A stretch of 57,694 bases of DNA from Herminiimonas sp. Its GTDB lineage: Bacteria; Pseudomonadota; Gammaproteobacteria; Burkholderiales; Burkholderiaceae_D. Below are positions 18,191-27,395 of this stretch, in pieces. The notes below the pieces were generated by a model that worked only from the letters and a program-made list of their open reading frames with translations, ran no database searches and had not been told where the DNA came from. Every line of letters begins with the position of its first letter. Position 1 is the first letter of the stretch. Location: NCBI GenBank assembly GCA_028292665.1, contig JAQGLW010000139.1, positions 1 to 57,694 of the forward strand, written 5' to 3'. Both the position numbers and the translations under genes were made by a program.

Positions 18191-19071
18191 CGGCGATCGC
18201 CCCGGCGGCTGCGGGCCTGTTCGAGTTTTTCACACAGGGCGGCGGCGCCGTCGATGATGCGAGGGCCGGGGCGATTCAGAAGATCCGCATCCAGCGAAAA
18301 CAGATTGTCGCGACGCACCGCCAGCAATGTGGAATACGGTTTCCAGATATCGAGTCCGTTCGCCGACTTGTTGCGCCGGTCGCCGGTGATCACGACCTCG
18401 GGATTTTCGAGAAGAACCGATTCGATGTCGACTGCGGGCGCCGTGACCGGCAGTTTTGCGAAAACATTTTCGCCGCCGCACAGGCGGATCGCATCGCTGA
18501 CGATATGGCGGCCGTTCAGCGTATAGAGCGGCCGGTCCCACACCTGATAGAACACGCGCACCGGAGGACGATTGCCGTATTGCGCGGCAAGGCCGGCCAA
18601 TTTCCGGCGCAGTTCCGTGGCGCTTTGCAGTGCCCGGGATTCGGTGCCGAACAGCTGTCCCATGCGGATCAGGGTGTCGGGAATATCTTCGAGCTTGTGC
18701 GGTTCGCTGTAGAACAGCGGAATACCCAGTTTGCGCAATGGTTCCAGTTGACGCTCGGCATTGCCGTGCAGCCAGACCACCAGCAAGTCGGGCTTGAGCG
18801 CGATCAGGCGCTCCATGTCGATCTGGCGGTTGTCGCCGATTCGCGGAATGCTGCTTGCGGCCGGCGGGTAATCGCTGTAGCTGACCGTGCCCACAAGATG
18901 ATCGCCGGCGCCTGCTGCAAACACGAGTTCGGTGACGTGCGGCGCCAGGCTGACGATGCGTTGAGCGGGCCGCTGCAAGACGACCGTGTTGCCGTTGTCG
19001 TCGCGCATGCTGATGACGGCCGTTGCATGAGAGGCGAACAGCCATGCCGCGAGAAATAAATAGCGTTTCAT
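18187..19071 (-). CDS. btuF: Periplasmic cobalamin-binding protein
   Basis: A 294-residue substrate-binding protein for B12 import. A Sec signal peptide (MKRYLFLAAWLFASHATA) is followed by the family pattern RIVSLAPHVTELVFAAGAGD (here SLAPHVTELVFAAG), KPDLLVVW, and the C-terminal RPGPRIIDGAA. It would pass cobalamin from BtuB to the BtuCD transporter encoded upstream in the same operon. It overlaps cobD at its start and the second binding protein at its end, both by ATGA. Confidence 0.93.
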   Translation of the reverse strand: MKRYLFLAAWLFASHATAVISMRDDNGNTVVLQRPAQRIVSLAPHVTELVFAAGAGDHLVGTVSYSDYPPAASSIPRIGDNRQIDMERLIALKPDLLVVWLHGNAERQLEPLRKLGIPLFYSEPHKLEDIPDTLIRMGQLFGTESRALQSATELRRKLAGLAAQYGNRPPVRVFYQVWDRPLYTLNGRHIVSDAIRLCGGENVFAKLPVTAPAVDIESVLLENPEVVITGDRRNKSANGLDIWKPYSTLLAVRRDNLFSLDADLLNRPGPRIIDGAAALCEKLEQARSRRGDRR

Positions 19072-20051
19072 TGTTTCCTTTCCAGAAAAGCCTGTTCCAG
19101 CCGCTGCCAGCCGGCTTCGTCCGGCGGCAGACCCAGTCTTATGCCGCGCGCTCCATCGGCAAACAAGCGCACCCAGATTCCGCGTTGCGCCATGTGCTGC
19201 CGGAATGCCTGGGCTTGTTGCTCGGGCCACCATTGATAGAGTGCGCTGCCGCTTGCGCTGATTCCATGACGAGCCAATAACGCATGCAAACGCTCGCCGC
19301 TTTGCAGAAGATGGATGCGCATCGATGCTTGCCAGCAGCGATCGGCCAAGGCTGCGCGTCCGATATCCTGCGCCGGCCCGCTCACGGTCCACGGACCGAG
19401 CATATCGGCCAATTCTTTCAGGAGCTGCGGATGCGCGGCGACAAATCCGAGCCGCAATCCGGCCAGGCCGAAAAACTTGCCGACCGAACGCAACACGATC
19501 AAACCGGCACGATCCGACCACGCCGCCACGCTCATCTGCGGCGTAGTGTCGCCGAACGCTTCGTCGATCACCAGCCAGCCGCCGCGCGACGCCAGTTGCG
19601 CGGCCCAGGCCAGCAGCACTTCGGGCGCGATCGTCGCGCCGGTGGGATTGTTGGGATTGCAGATCACCATCACATCGCAATCGGCGACGGCGGCATCCAG
19701 TTCTTCGTAAGGAACTTCGCGCATCGCATGCCCCGCCTGCGCCCAGCGATGCGCATGTTCGGCATAAGCGGGGGCCGCTACCACGACACGCGACCGCGGC
19801 CGCAGACGCGGCAATGCCTGAATTGCCGCTTGCGTTCCCGCCACCGGCAATATCTGCGGCGCGTTGTAATATTCCCGGGCCGCGATAGCCAGTTCCGGAT
19901 CGGCTTCCGGCAAACGATGCCATGCATCGGCGCCCAAAGCGGGAGCCGGATACGGCTGCGGATTGATGCCGGTGGAAAGATCCAGCCAGTCTTCACGCGG
20001 CCGGCCGAAACGGATGACCGCATCGCGCAGGTTGCCGCCGTGCTCAAGCAT
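19068..20051 (-). CDS. cobD: Threonine-phosphate decarboxylase
   Basis: A 327-residue PLP enzyme of aminotransferase fold I/II that makes (R)-1-aminopropan-2-ol phosphate, the linker of the nucleotide loop (named cobC in Pseudomonas). The start is MLEHGGNLRDA at 20051. Motifs are DLSTGINPQPYP (about 26-37), the cofactor-binding ICNPNNPTGA (about 132-141) and the Schiff-base Lys in SVGKFFGLAGLRLGF (about 190). It overlaps cbiB by 8 bases upstream and btuF by 4 bases downstream. Confidence 0.95.
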   Translation of the reverse strand: MLEHGGNLRDAVIRFGRPREDWLDLSTGINPQPYPAPALGADAWHRLPEADPELAIAAREYYNAPQILPVAGTQAAIQALPRLRPRSRVVVAAPAYAEHAHRWAQAGHAMREVPYEELDAAVADCDVMVICNPNNPTGATIAPEVLLAWAAQLASRGGWLVIDEAFGDTTPQMSVAAWSDRAGLIVLRSVGKFFGLAGLRLGFVAAHPQLLKELADMLGPWTVSGPAQDIGRAALADRCWQASMRIHLLQSGERLHALLARHGISASGSALYQWWPEQQAQAFRQHMAQRGIWVRLFADGARGIRLGLPPDEAGWQRLEQAFLERKQ

Positions 20052-21009
20052 GCATACTCCTTTCCAGAAGCCATTTGAATGCGGCAATAACGATCACTAC
20101 GCCGACCCACAGCGCGGTCGTGCCCGCCACCAGACGCCAGGCCCGGCTGATATCGGACGCCGTCGCGATGCGGCCGGTTCCCAGCGGCGGCCGGTTTTCG
20201 ACGACGCCATCGTAGGAAGCGGCTCCGCCGAGGGCAAGTCCCAATGCCCCGGCGCCGGATGCCATGACCGGACCGGCATTCGGGCTCGACCATTGCGGCG
20301 CCTGCGTACGCCAGCAATGCCAGGCCGATCCGGTATTGCCGAGCAGCGCGTACGACAATGCGGTCAGCCGGGCGGGAACCCAGTTCAGCACGTCATCGAT
20401 GCGCGCCGCAACGCAGCCGAAAGCGAGATAACGCGGCGTACGGTAGCCCCACATCGCATCGAGCGTATTCGCCAGCCTGAACAGTACGGCGCCCGGACCG
20501 CCTGCGACGACGAACCAGAACAATGTGCCAAACACCGCATCGTTGCCGTTTTCCAGCAGCGACTCGACACCGGCCTTGGCAAGATCGGAGGCATCGGCCT
20601 GCCCGGTATCGCGGCTGACGATATGCGCAGTGCTCCGGCGCGCCGCGGCCAGATCGTTTTGCGCCAGCGCCTGTTCGATCGGCAACGTGTGGTCGCGCAG
20701 GCTGCGCAAGCCGAGACTGAAATAAAGCAGCACGGCATGCAAGCCGGCGCCCATCACGATTTCCACACTCATGCTCCAGCGGATGAGCCAGTATGCAAGC
20801 AATGCCGGCGGCGTCACCGCCAATAGCCATGCCAGCGCACCGCTCCGGTACCTGTGCTCGCCGCGATTCAGCTTCCGCTCGATTGCATCGGCCAGCCGGC
20901 CGAATCCGACCAGCGGATGCCGGCGCCGCACTTCGCCCAGCATCAGGTCGAGCATCACGCCCGCTGCCATCAGCAACGCGATCATGGCAAAACTCAATCC
21001 CGTCAGCAT
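20044..21009 (-). CDS. cbiB: Adenosylcobinamide-phosphate synthase
   Basis: A 321-residue inner-membrane protein with several hydrophobic helices, which attaches aminopropanol (phosphate) to adenosylcobyrate (CobD in Pseudomonas naming). Conserved parts are HPLVGFGRLADAIE (about 31-44), IVSRDTGQADASDLAKAGVESLLEN (here SRDTGQADASDL near 132), LFRLANTLDAMWGYRTPRY and NAGPVMASGAGAL. The start at 21009 overlaps the cobU stop by 7 bases. The operon places the linker-making enzyme CobD directly after it. Confidence 0.95.
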   Translation of the reverse strand: MLTGLSFAMIALLMAAGVMLDLMLGEVRRRHPLVGFGRLADAIERKLNRGEHRYRSGALAWLLAVTPPALLAYWLIRWSMSVEIVMGAGLHAVLLYFSLGLRSLRDHTLPIEQALAQNDLAAARRSTAHIVSRDTGQADASDLAKAGVESLLENGNDAVFGTLFWFVVAGGPGAVLFRLANTLDAMWGYRTPRYLAFGCVAARIDDVLNWVPARLTALSYALLGNTGSAWHCWRTQAPQWSSPNAGPVMASGAGALGLALGGAASYDGVVENRPPLGTGRIATASDISRAWRLVAGTTALWVGVVIVIAAFKWLLERSMHA

Positions 21010-21560
21010 GAGCGGCCTTTCAGCATCAGAGGCAAACCGGCAGCGACCCACAATACCTGCTCGCATCTTGCAGCGACCGCCTGATTCAGGCGGCCGGCCT
21101 CATCGACGAACCAGCGCGATATCGCGCCTTGCGGCACTATGCCCATGCCGACTTCGTTCGATACCAGGATCACATCGCCGGCAGCCTGCTCAAGCGCCTG
21201 CAGGAATTCTTCTCGTTGTTTCCGGAAGCATGCAGTCGGAATGATTTCTCCGACTTCCGGAAATTCCTTCGCCTCCGAGAACATCAGGTTGGACAGCCAG
21301 ATGGTCAGACAATCGACCAGTACCAATCGTCCCGGCGCGCTCCAATGTGCGATGGCGGCGCCCAGCGCGATCGGTTCCTCGACAGTCGTCCATGCCTGAT
21401 TGCGTTGCTGCCGGTGGCCGGCAATGCGGGCGGCCATTTCGCCGTCGCCGGCCTGTGCGGTTGCGACATAAATCACTTCCTTGCGGGAAGCGGCGGCCAG
21501 AGTTTCCGCATGGGCGCTTTTGCCTGAGCGCGCGCCGCCGAATACCAGTGTGCGAGTCAT
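21003..21560 (-). CDS. cobU: Adenosylcobinamide kinase / guanylyltransferase
   Basis: A 185-residue bifunctional enzyme (CobU/CobP) that phosphorylates adenosylcobinamide and transfers GMP to it. The P-loop GGARSGKSAHAE is at residues 8-19, and VDCLTIWLSNLM (about 82-93) and SNEVGMGIVPQ (about 134-144) are diagnostic. It overlaps the cbiA stop by four bases and the cbiB start by seven. The product GDP-cobinamide is the substrate of CobS, encoded in the second operon. Confidence 0.96.
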   Translation of the reverse strand: MTRTLVFGGARSGKSAHAETLAAASRKEVIYVATAQAGDGEMAARIAGHRQQRNQAWTTVEEPIALGAAIAHWSAPGRLVLVDCLTIWLSNLMFSEAKEFPEVGEIIPTACFRKQREEFLQALEQAAGDVILVSNEVGMGIVPQGAISRWFVDEAGRLNQAVAARCEQVLWVAAGLPLMLKGRSC

Positions 21561-22864
21561 GTTTTATCCGATCCGGCAAAGATGCCTGCAACCGCGGCGG
21601 GGCAGGAAGGGAAATATCCATGGAAGTACGAAGCCGTCAGCGCACCGTTGCGATAGACGGCTTCTCCGGTGTCGGCCGAAGGATGCTTGCGCGCATGCGC
21701 AAGCGGCGCGAGCGCCGTTTCAAAGCGCGAGTAATGGAATGCATGGCCGCGCAGTTCGCCTTGCGGCGTCGTCCACCCTTGCAGACCGAGTGCGGCAAGA
21801 CGCGATTGCATCCGCACATGTCCATGCAGCAAACCCGCCATCGGCCAGGTCACGCCGTCCGAATCGGTCAAGGTATCGGCCACCGCCATCAAGCCGCCGC
21901 ATTCCGCCAGGATCGGCATGCCTGCCGCATGCACCGCGCGCATCGAATCCTGCCAGCGGCTTGCTTGCGACAGAGTCTGTGCGTGAAGTTCGGGATAACC
22001 GCCCGGCAGATAGACCGCATCGGCGATGGAAGGAACCGGCTGGTTCGCCAGCGGAGAAAAGAATTCCACGCCGGCGCCCAACGCCTGCAAACAATCCAGA
22101 TTGGCCGGATACACGAAAGCAAAAGCGACATCCCGCGCAACGGCAATGGTTTTGCCATGCAACGACGGCGCAATCGACGGCATCGCATCGTCGGCCTCGA
22201 ACGAAGTGGCGCGCAGCCCGTTCCATGCATCCGCATCGAACACGAGTTGCCCGGCGATCTCGTCGAGCACGGACTCGATTGCTTCGACTTCGTCCGGCTG
22301 CACCAGACCGAGATGCCGTTCCGGCAGCGATTGAGCCTGCCTTGGCAATGTGGCGAACAACGGCACTTCGCGCATTGCGCCTGCCACCATGTCCGCATGC
22401 CGCGCGCTGCCCACCCGGTTGGCAATGACCCCGGCCAGATCGACCGGACCGTAATCGCGCAATCCCATGATCACGGCGCCCGCGGTTTGCGCCATCGCGG
22501 AAGCATCGAGCACTACCATGACCGGCATGCCGAAGGCGCGCGCCAGATCGGCCGAAGAAGGCGTTCCGTCGTACAGGCCCATGACGCCCTCGATCAGGAT
22601 GACATCGGCTTCCGCCGCCGCGTGCGCCAGCAGCGAGCGGCATTGATCGAGCCCGACCATCCACAGATCGAGCGTGTAGACCGGCGCGCCGCCGGCCCGT
22701 TCCAGCATCTTCGGATCGAGAAAATCGGGGCCCGCCTTGAATATCCGCACCCGGAGCCCCTGGCGTATCAGCTTGCGCGCCAACGCCGCGGTCACCGTGG
22801 TTTTCCCCTGCCCCGATGCGATGGCGGATACGAGAAGAACGCGTGCGGCGGCGGATATGTTCAT
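21557..22864 (-). CDS. cbiA: Cobyrinate a,c-diamide synthase
   Basis: A 435-residue glutamine-dependent amidotransferase (CobB in Pseudomonas naming) that amidates cobyrinate at positions a and c. The N-terminal ATPase carries SAIASGQGKTTVTAALA (here ASGQGKTT near 15) and KAGPDFLDP. The C-terminal glutaminase-like domain carries LPGGYPELHA and ILAECGGLMA with the active-site Cys. The ATG at 22864 has GGAG 3 nt upstream and lies 10 nt after the cobO stop; a TTG at 22885 is a weaker alternative. Its presence means the operon can process cobyrinate. Confidence 0.95.
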   Translation of the reverse strand: MNISAAARVLLVSAIASGQGKTTVTAALARKLIRQGLRVRIFKAGPDFLDPKMLERAGGAPVYTLDLWMVGLDQCRSLLAHAAAEADVILIEGVMGLYDGTPSSADLARAFGMPVMVVLDASAMAQTAGAVIMGLRDYGPVDLAGVIANRVGSARHADMVAGAMREVPLFATLPRQAQSLPERHLGLVQPDEVEAIESVLDEIAGQLVFDADAWNGLRATSFEADDAMPSIAPSLHGKTIAVARDVAFAFVYPANLDCLQALGAGVEFFSPLANQPVPSIADAVYLPGGYPELHAQTLSQASRWQDSMRAVHAAGMPILAECGGLMAVADTLTDSDGVTWPMAGLLHGHVRMQSRLAALGLQGWTTPQGELRGHAFHYSRFETALAPLAHARKHPSADTGEAVYRNGALTASYFHGYFPSCPAAVAGIFAGSDKT

Positions 22865-22874
22865 CTGCTCCGCC

Positions 22875-23483
22875 TTACCATTCAACGCCGGGCTGCGCCG
22901 CTATGCCGGCAGCAAACGCATGCTTGACCGGCTGCATCTCGGTCACCGTATCGGCAATCTCGATCAGCTCGGGCGGCGCGCCGCGCCCGGTGACGACGAC
23001 GTGCTGCATCTCGGGCCGTGCATCCAGATCGGCAATAATTTGATTGATATCGACGTATCGGTATTTCAATGCGATATTGAGCTCATCGAGCACGACCAGT
23101 CCGATTTCGGGATCGCGCAGAAAGCGCTGCGCCTGCTCCCAGGCTTTTTGCGCGCAGGCGAAATCGCGTTCGCGATCCTGGGTTTCCCAGGTGTAGCCCT
23201 CGCCCATCGCATGAAAACTGACTTCGTCCGGAAAGCGCCGCAAAAAGCGCTCTTCCCCGGTCGCCATCGCACCCTTGATAAACTGCACGATACCGACTTT
23301 CCTGCCGTGGCCGAGCGCGCGGATCACCATGCCGAATGCACTGGAACTTTTGCCCTTGCCGTTGCCGGTATTCACCAGCAGCACGCCTGCGTCCCGCTTT
23401 GCCGCGCCGATCTTCTGGTCGACCACATCCTTCTTGCGCTGCATCCGCGCACGATGCCGTTCGTTGATGCCCTCGTCACTCAT
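22875..23483 (-). CDS. cobO: Cob(I)yrinic acid a,c-diamide adenosyltransferase
   Basis: A 202-residue CobO/BtuR-type ATP:corrinoid adenosyltransferase that forms the cobalt-carbon bond. The P-loop variant NTGNGKGKSSSAFG (about 38-51), VGIVQFIKGA and VVLDELNIALKY are typical. The N-terminal helix rich in Arg/Lys (ERHRARMQRKKD) is also family-typical. It overlaps the ABC ATPase gene by eight bases upstream. Confidence 0.96.
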   Translation of the reverse strand: MSDEGINERHRARMQRKKDVVDQKIGAAKRDAGVLLVNTGNGKGKSSSAFGMVIRALGHGRKVGIVQFIKGAMATGEERFLRRFPDEVSFHAMGEGYTWETQDRERDFACAQKAWEQAQRFLRDPEIGLVVLDELNIALKYRYVDINQIIADLDARPEMQHVVVTGRGAPPELIEIADTVTEMQPVKHAFAAGIAAQPGVEW

Positions 23484-24252
23484 GATGGTTGTCCTCTACA
23501 GGAATATAAATCGATCGGCTGCCATGCCGCACCATTTCAATCGGATGGCCGAGGCAGCGGCTCAGGATCGGCGCCCGCATCGCTTCGGCAACCGGCCCGG
23601 CCTGCCATTGCCCATCGCCCATCAGCAGCAGCGCATGGGTTGCGACGCTATGCGCCAGATTCAGATCGTGACTGACCATCACGACCGCTTTGCCGGATTG
23701 ACGCAGGCGCGCCAGCAAACTCATTACGCTCACCTGATGCGCCAGATCGAGCGCGTTGGCCGGTTCATCCAGCAACAGCAAAGGCGTGTCCTGCGCCAGC
23801 ACGGCGGCGATCGCAACGCGCTGGCGCTCGCCGCCGGACAGCGTGCGCACATCGCGCTCGGCCAGATCGCCGACATCCAGTGCCTGCAGCGCACCATGCG
23901 CCGCCTGGTAATCGGCATCCGATTCCCAGTAGCCGGCATCATGATAAGGATGTCGCGCCGTCAGCACCGTTTCAATCACCCGGTAACCGAAGGCATCGCT
24001 GCGCCCCTGCGGCAGAAAAGCCCGTTCGCGCGCCAGACCCTGCAGCGGCCAATCCTGCAAAGCTCGTCCCTGCAACTGCACTGAACCCGCATCCGGCTCG
24101 CGCAAGCCGGCCAGCGTACGCAGCAAGGTGCTTTTGCCCGAACCATTGCGACCGATGACGCACCAGCATTGTCCGGTTTTGATTTGCCAGTCGAGTCCCG
24201 AGACCAGCAAGCGAGTACCGATGGAAAGATGTAAATCCACTGTTCGCATCAT
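23476..24252 (-). CDS. btuD: Cobalamin ABC transporter ATP-binding protein
   Basis: A 258-residue ABC ATPase of the iron/B12 importer group (FecE/BtuD-like). Walker A is GRNGSGKST, the Q-loop lies in AFLPQGRS, the signature is LSGGERQR, and Walker B is LLLLDEPANALD followed by the switch His in VSHDLN. The start is set at 24252 because AGAGGTGA precedes it and the permease stop lies 1 nt upstream; the next codon is also ATG, and an ATG at 24270 would overlap the permease by 17 bases. It should work with the FecCD-type permease and BtuF. Confidence 0.92.
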   Translation of the reverse strand: MMRTVDLHLSIGTRLLVSGLDWQIKTGQCWCVIGRNGSGKSTLLRTLAGLREPDAGSVQLQGRALQDWPLQGLARERAFLPQGRSDAFGYRVIETVLTARHPYHDAGYWESDADYQAAHGALQALDVGDLAERDVRTLSGGERQRVAIAAVLAQDTPLLLLDEPANALDLAHQVSVMSLLARLRQSGKAVVMVSHDLNLAHSVATHALLLMGDGQWQAGPVAEAMRAPILSRCLGHPIEMVRHGSRSIYIPVEDNHHE

Positions 24253-24253
24253 G

Positions 24254-25300
24254 TCACCTCTTGCGGACATGATGCAGCTGCAACAGGAATACCGGCACGC
24301 CGATCAGCGCGGTAATGACTCCCACCGGAAGCTGCTGCGGCGCCACTACGCTGCGCGCCAGCGTATCCGCCAGGACCAGGAAGGTGCCGCCGACAAGCGT
24401 GGCGGCAGGCAGCAGCAGCCGATGATCCGGGCCCAATGCAAAACGGCAGGCATGTGGCACGATCAGGCCGACAAACCCGATGCTGCCGGCACTGCTGACG
24501 GCGCCGGCAGTCAACAACGCCGCACTGATGAAAAGTCCTTTCCTCAATGCACCGACCCGGATGCCGAGCGTTGCCGCCGCTTCCGCATGCTGTGCGGCCA
24601 CATTGATCGCACGCGCTTTCCGGATCGAAAATATCAGCGCTCCGGTCAACGCCAGCCACGGCAGCCAGCGCAACTGCGCGCCGGACAAATCGCCGATAAG
24701 CCAGAACACCATGCCGCGCAAACGATTGTCCGGCGCAATCGACAGCATCAAGGTCACCAGCGCGCCGCAACCCGATGCCACAATGACGCCGGTCAACAGC
24801 AGGAAAGGTGCATTGCCGTCGACAATGCCGCCGCGCAGATCGCGATGCGCCAGGACGAACAGCAATAACGCCACGGCGACGGCGCCGCCGAAAGCGGCGA
24901 CATCGATGATCCAGACCGCGCTGAAGAACAGCATCGACGCCAGCGCGCCGACCGCAGCGCCGCCCGACACGCCCAGCACATACGGATCGGCCAGCGGATT
25001 GCGCAACAAAGCCTGCATCATCACACCGGCCAGCGCCAGCATCGCCCCCGTTGCAAACCCCGACAGCGCCCGGCCCAGACGCAATTCAAGCAAGGTGGCG
25101 GCCAGCGTCGAATGCGTGCCGCGTATCGCTTCGCCGACGGCGCCGAACAGATCGGTCACGGATAACGCGACCGACCCGATGCTGCACGCGAACAGAATGC
25201 TGGCGACCGCAAGCAGCAACAGCACGCTCAATATTTTCCATGCACGAAATCGCCCTCGCGGATGAACCGTATTGAAAGCACTGCGTGCGGTTGTGCTCAT
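24254..25300 (-). CDS. btuC: Cobalamin ABC transporter permease
   Basis: A 348-residue FecCD/BtuC-family permease with about ten hydrophobic helices. The early motif RLGRALSGFATGAMLALAGVMMQALLRNPLADPYVLGVSGGA (here RLGRALSGFATGAML, then NPLADPYVLGVSGG) and the late GLIVPHACRFALGPDHR with DTLARSVVAPQQLPVGVITALIG (short parts) are diagnostic. It sits 53 nt after btuB and just before the ATPase. Assignment to cobalamin rather than siderophore rests on the B12 riboswitch and neighbours. Confidence 0.93.
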   Translation of the reverse strand: MSTTARSAFNTVHPRGRFRAWKILSVLLLLAVASILFACSIGSVALSVTDLFGAVGEAIRGTHSTLAATLLELRLGRALSGFATGAMLALAGVMMQALLRNPLADPYVLGVSGGAAVGALASMLFFSAVWIIDVAAFGGAVAVALLLFVLAHRDLRGGIVDGNAPFLLLTGVIVASGCGALVTLMLSIAPDNRLRGMVFWLIGDLSGAQLRWLPWLALTGALIFSIRKARAINVAAQHAEAAATLGIRVGALRKGLFISAALLTAGAVSSAGSIGFVGLIVPHACRFALGPDHRLLLPAATLVGGTFLVLADTLARSVVAPQQLPVGVITALIGVPVFLLQLHHVRKR

Positions 25301-25353
25301 GGTTGAAGCCTGCTTTCTATTGACCCATTAATGCGATCGATTCGCACGGAAAA

Positions 25354-27234
25354 CTATATGAAGCCATAACGTATACCGACAAACAGATTGGAGCCGGGCG
25401 TAGCGAAGTTTTTGGCAAGTTCATAATCCTTGTTCAGCACATTATCCCAGCGGGCGAATAACGACCAGTTGCGCGTCACGTCATAGCTGCCGTAAAGATT
25501 CAGCAATCCATAGCCGCCCAGGATATTCTTGTTGGCGACATCATCGAACCGTTTGCCAGAAAAGACTACCTCGGCGCCCGCCTTGATTGCGCCTGCGCCG
25601 TAATCCAGCCCTACGTTACCGTGTTGCCTGGCGCGGCGATTCAGAAGCTTATCAGTCGTTTCGTCACGCGGATTCTGCAGATCCAGCGAGCCGCGCACCG
25701 TGAAATTACCGATCCTGGTGCTTGCGCCCAAAGTCAATCCGGTGAGAAGCGCTTTATCCACGTTGTAAGCGCAACTGGAACTGACGACAGTTGGCGTGGT
25801 CGGGCAAGGAACGGCGGTTACCAGCAGATCATTAATAGCGTTGCGGTAATAAACGGCACTGATTTGCGACTTCCCGTCTTCATAATACAATCCGGCTTCC
25901 GCATTTTTCCCTTTTTCCGGCCGATTGGTCGCAACGCCGAAATTCGGAAAGTAGAGCTCGTTGAACGTCGGCGCACGGAAGCTGGTGCCGACGCTGGCGT
26001 TGGCGCGCAACGCCTGAGTGATGCGATAGCCGTAACCGGCGCTGCCGGTCGTATGGGAACCATATTGCGAACTGTCGTCGTTACGCATGCTGACAGTGCC
26101 GAGATGCGCGCCGCGTCTTAACTGATACGAGGCGGCGACGGAATTCGTCGTGCGTGTGCCGCTGACTCCCGCTGTGGTCGAATCGATTTTTTCTTCGCGC
26201 CGCTCGGCCAGCAGTTGCAATACATCGGTGCCGAGCGTCAGATCATTTTGCCAGCTGAGGAGATTTTGCGTCGTATTCGATGTGGTTACTCCGGTACTGG
26301 CCAGGGAATCCGACTTGTCGATGCCTTGGGACAATTGAATCAGGCTGCTCCATTCCGGCAGGAATTGATTCCGGGAATACAGTGCATAGGTGCCCAGTTT
26401 GCCGACGGCACGGGCGTTGTAGGCAGAAGAGCCGAGATCGACCTGCGCGTCGAGCCGGCTCTCCAAAAAGAGCAAGCCGATCTCATGGCCCTTTGCCACA
26501 TCGAGAGAGAACTGGCCGCTGGCGCTCTCTTTCTTGTAGCCGTCCTTGTCGGGATTGAATGAAAAGTTGCCCGGTTTGGTCGCTGAAAAACCGTCGGACT
26601 CTTCACGCGCCGCACTGACCGCATAACGGAACAGATGTTCGTCGCCGGCCGTACCGGAAACACTCGTCTCCAGAGACCGCGTTCCATAGCTGCCGGCTCC
26701 GGCCGATGCACTGAATTGCACCGGGCCATTTCCCTTTTTGGTAAAAATCTGCACTACACCGCCGATCGCATCGGCGCCATACAAGGTGCTTAGCGGCCCG
26801 TAGACAATCTCTATGTGATCGATCTGCGACAGCGGTATGACTTGCCATGTTGCGCCGCCTATCGTTGACGTACCGATGCGCACACCGTCCACCAGCACGA
26901 TGTTTTGCTTGGTGTCGGCACCGCGGATAAATACCGAGGATGCGGTTCCGGGACCGCCGCTGCGTGTTATTTCAATCCCGCGTTTTTCCTGCAGCAAATC
27001 GAGCAGCGATGTATGACCTGATCGCGCGATCTCTTCCGACGTGATGACGATATTGTCGGGCAAAACATCTCTGGTCATCTGGGGAGTACGCGAAGACGTC
27101 ACCACGACAGGAGCAAGCGTTTTGTCCTCGGTGGTTTGCGCAATGGCGGAGAAAGGCAATGCAGCGGCAGCCGCAATAGCCAGTGTAAACAGCTCGATCG
27201 CCATGCAGGCGGATCGGTAAACAGTCGATTTCAT
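25354..27234 (-). CDS. btuB: TonB-dependent cobalamin receptor
   Basis: A 626-residue outer-membrane receptor. The start is MKSTVYRS at 27234, and an upstream in-frame start adds eight residues. A signal peptide ends near SAIAQ (about 33). The TonB box region APVVVTSSR is near 40, followed by the plug domain with SVFIRGADTKQNIVLVDGVRIG and IEIVYGPLSTLYGADAIGGVVQIFT (short parts), then the 22-strand barrel closing with an aromatic residue near the end (GIRYGFI). The gene is the first of the operon and lies about 160 nt after the B12 riboswitch aptamer, which supports cobalamin as ligand. Confidence 0.95.
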   Translation of the reverse strand: MKSTVYRSACMAIELFTLAIAAAAALPFSAIAQTTEDKTLAPVVVTSSRTPQMTRDVLPDNIVITSEEIARSGHTSLLDLLQEKRGIEITRSGGPGTASSVFIRGADTKQNIVLVDGVRIGTSTIGGATWQVIPLSQIDHIEIVYGPLSTLYGADAIGGVVQIFTKKGNGPVQFSASAGAGSYGTRSLETSVSGTAGDEHLFRYAVSAAREESDGFSATKPGNFSFNPDKDGYKKESASGQFSLDVAKGHEIGLLFLESRLDAQVDLGSSAYNARAVGKLGTYALYSRNQFLPEWSSLIQLSQGIDKSDSLASTGVTTSNTTQNLLSWQNDLTLGTDVLQLLAERREEKIDSTTAGVSGTRTTNSVAASYQLRRGAHLGTVSMRNDDSSQYGSHTTGSAGYGYRITQALRANASVGTSFRAPTFNELYFPNFGVATNRPEKGKNAEAGLYYEDGKSQISAVYYRNAINDLLVTAVPCPTTPTVVSSSCAYNVDKALLTGLTLGASTRIGNFTVRGSLDLQNPRDETTDKLLNRRARQHGNVGLDYGAGAIKAGAEVVFSGKRFDDVANKNILGGYGLLNLYGSYDVTRNWSLFARWDNVLNKDYELAKNFATPGSNLFVGIRYGFI

Positions 27235-27258
27235 GATTGATTTTCCAAGAACAAACAA

Positions 27259-27282
27259 CCAGCCGGCTTCCCCGCAGGCTGG
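27259..27282 (-). promoter_or_regulatory. Expression-platform hairpin of the btuB riboswitch (P13/L13-like)
   Basis: On the minus strand CCAGCC and GGCTGG pair, and the loop displays GCGGGG (27270-27275 on the plus strand). That loop is complementary to the conserved CCCCGC of the aptamer (27503-27508). A T-rich stretch follows, and the btuB start lies 25 nt downstream. This fits the kissing-loop hairpin by which B12 riboswitches block expression. Confidence 0.65.
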
Positions 27283-27395
27283 ATTGAACAGAAGTACTCG
27301 GACTGAAAATCAACGATCGAAAGGAATCATGCGCAATTGCAAGCCGGCATGTCCTCGCATCACGAACATCCCCGTCCGCAGCACTCCCACCTGTC

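Noticed and set aside
21347-22927. 526-codon plus-strand frame opposite cbiA
   Set aside because: It is antisense to cobU and cbiA, whose motifs are unambiguous; it is a high-GC shadow frame.
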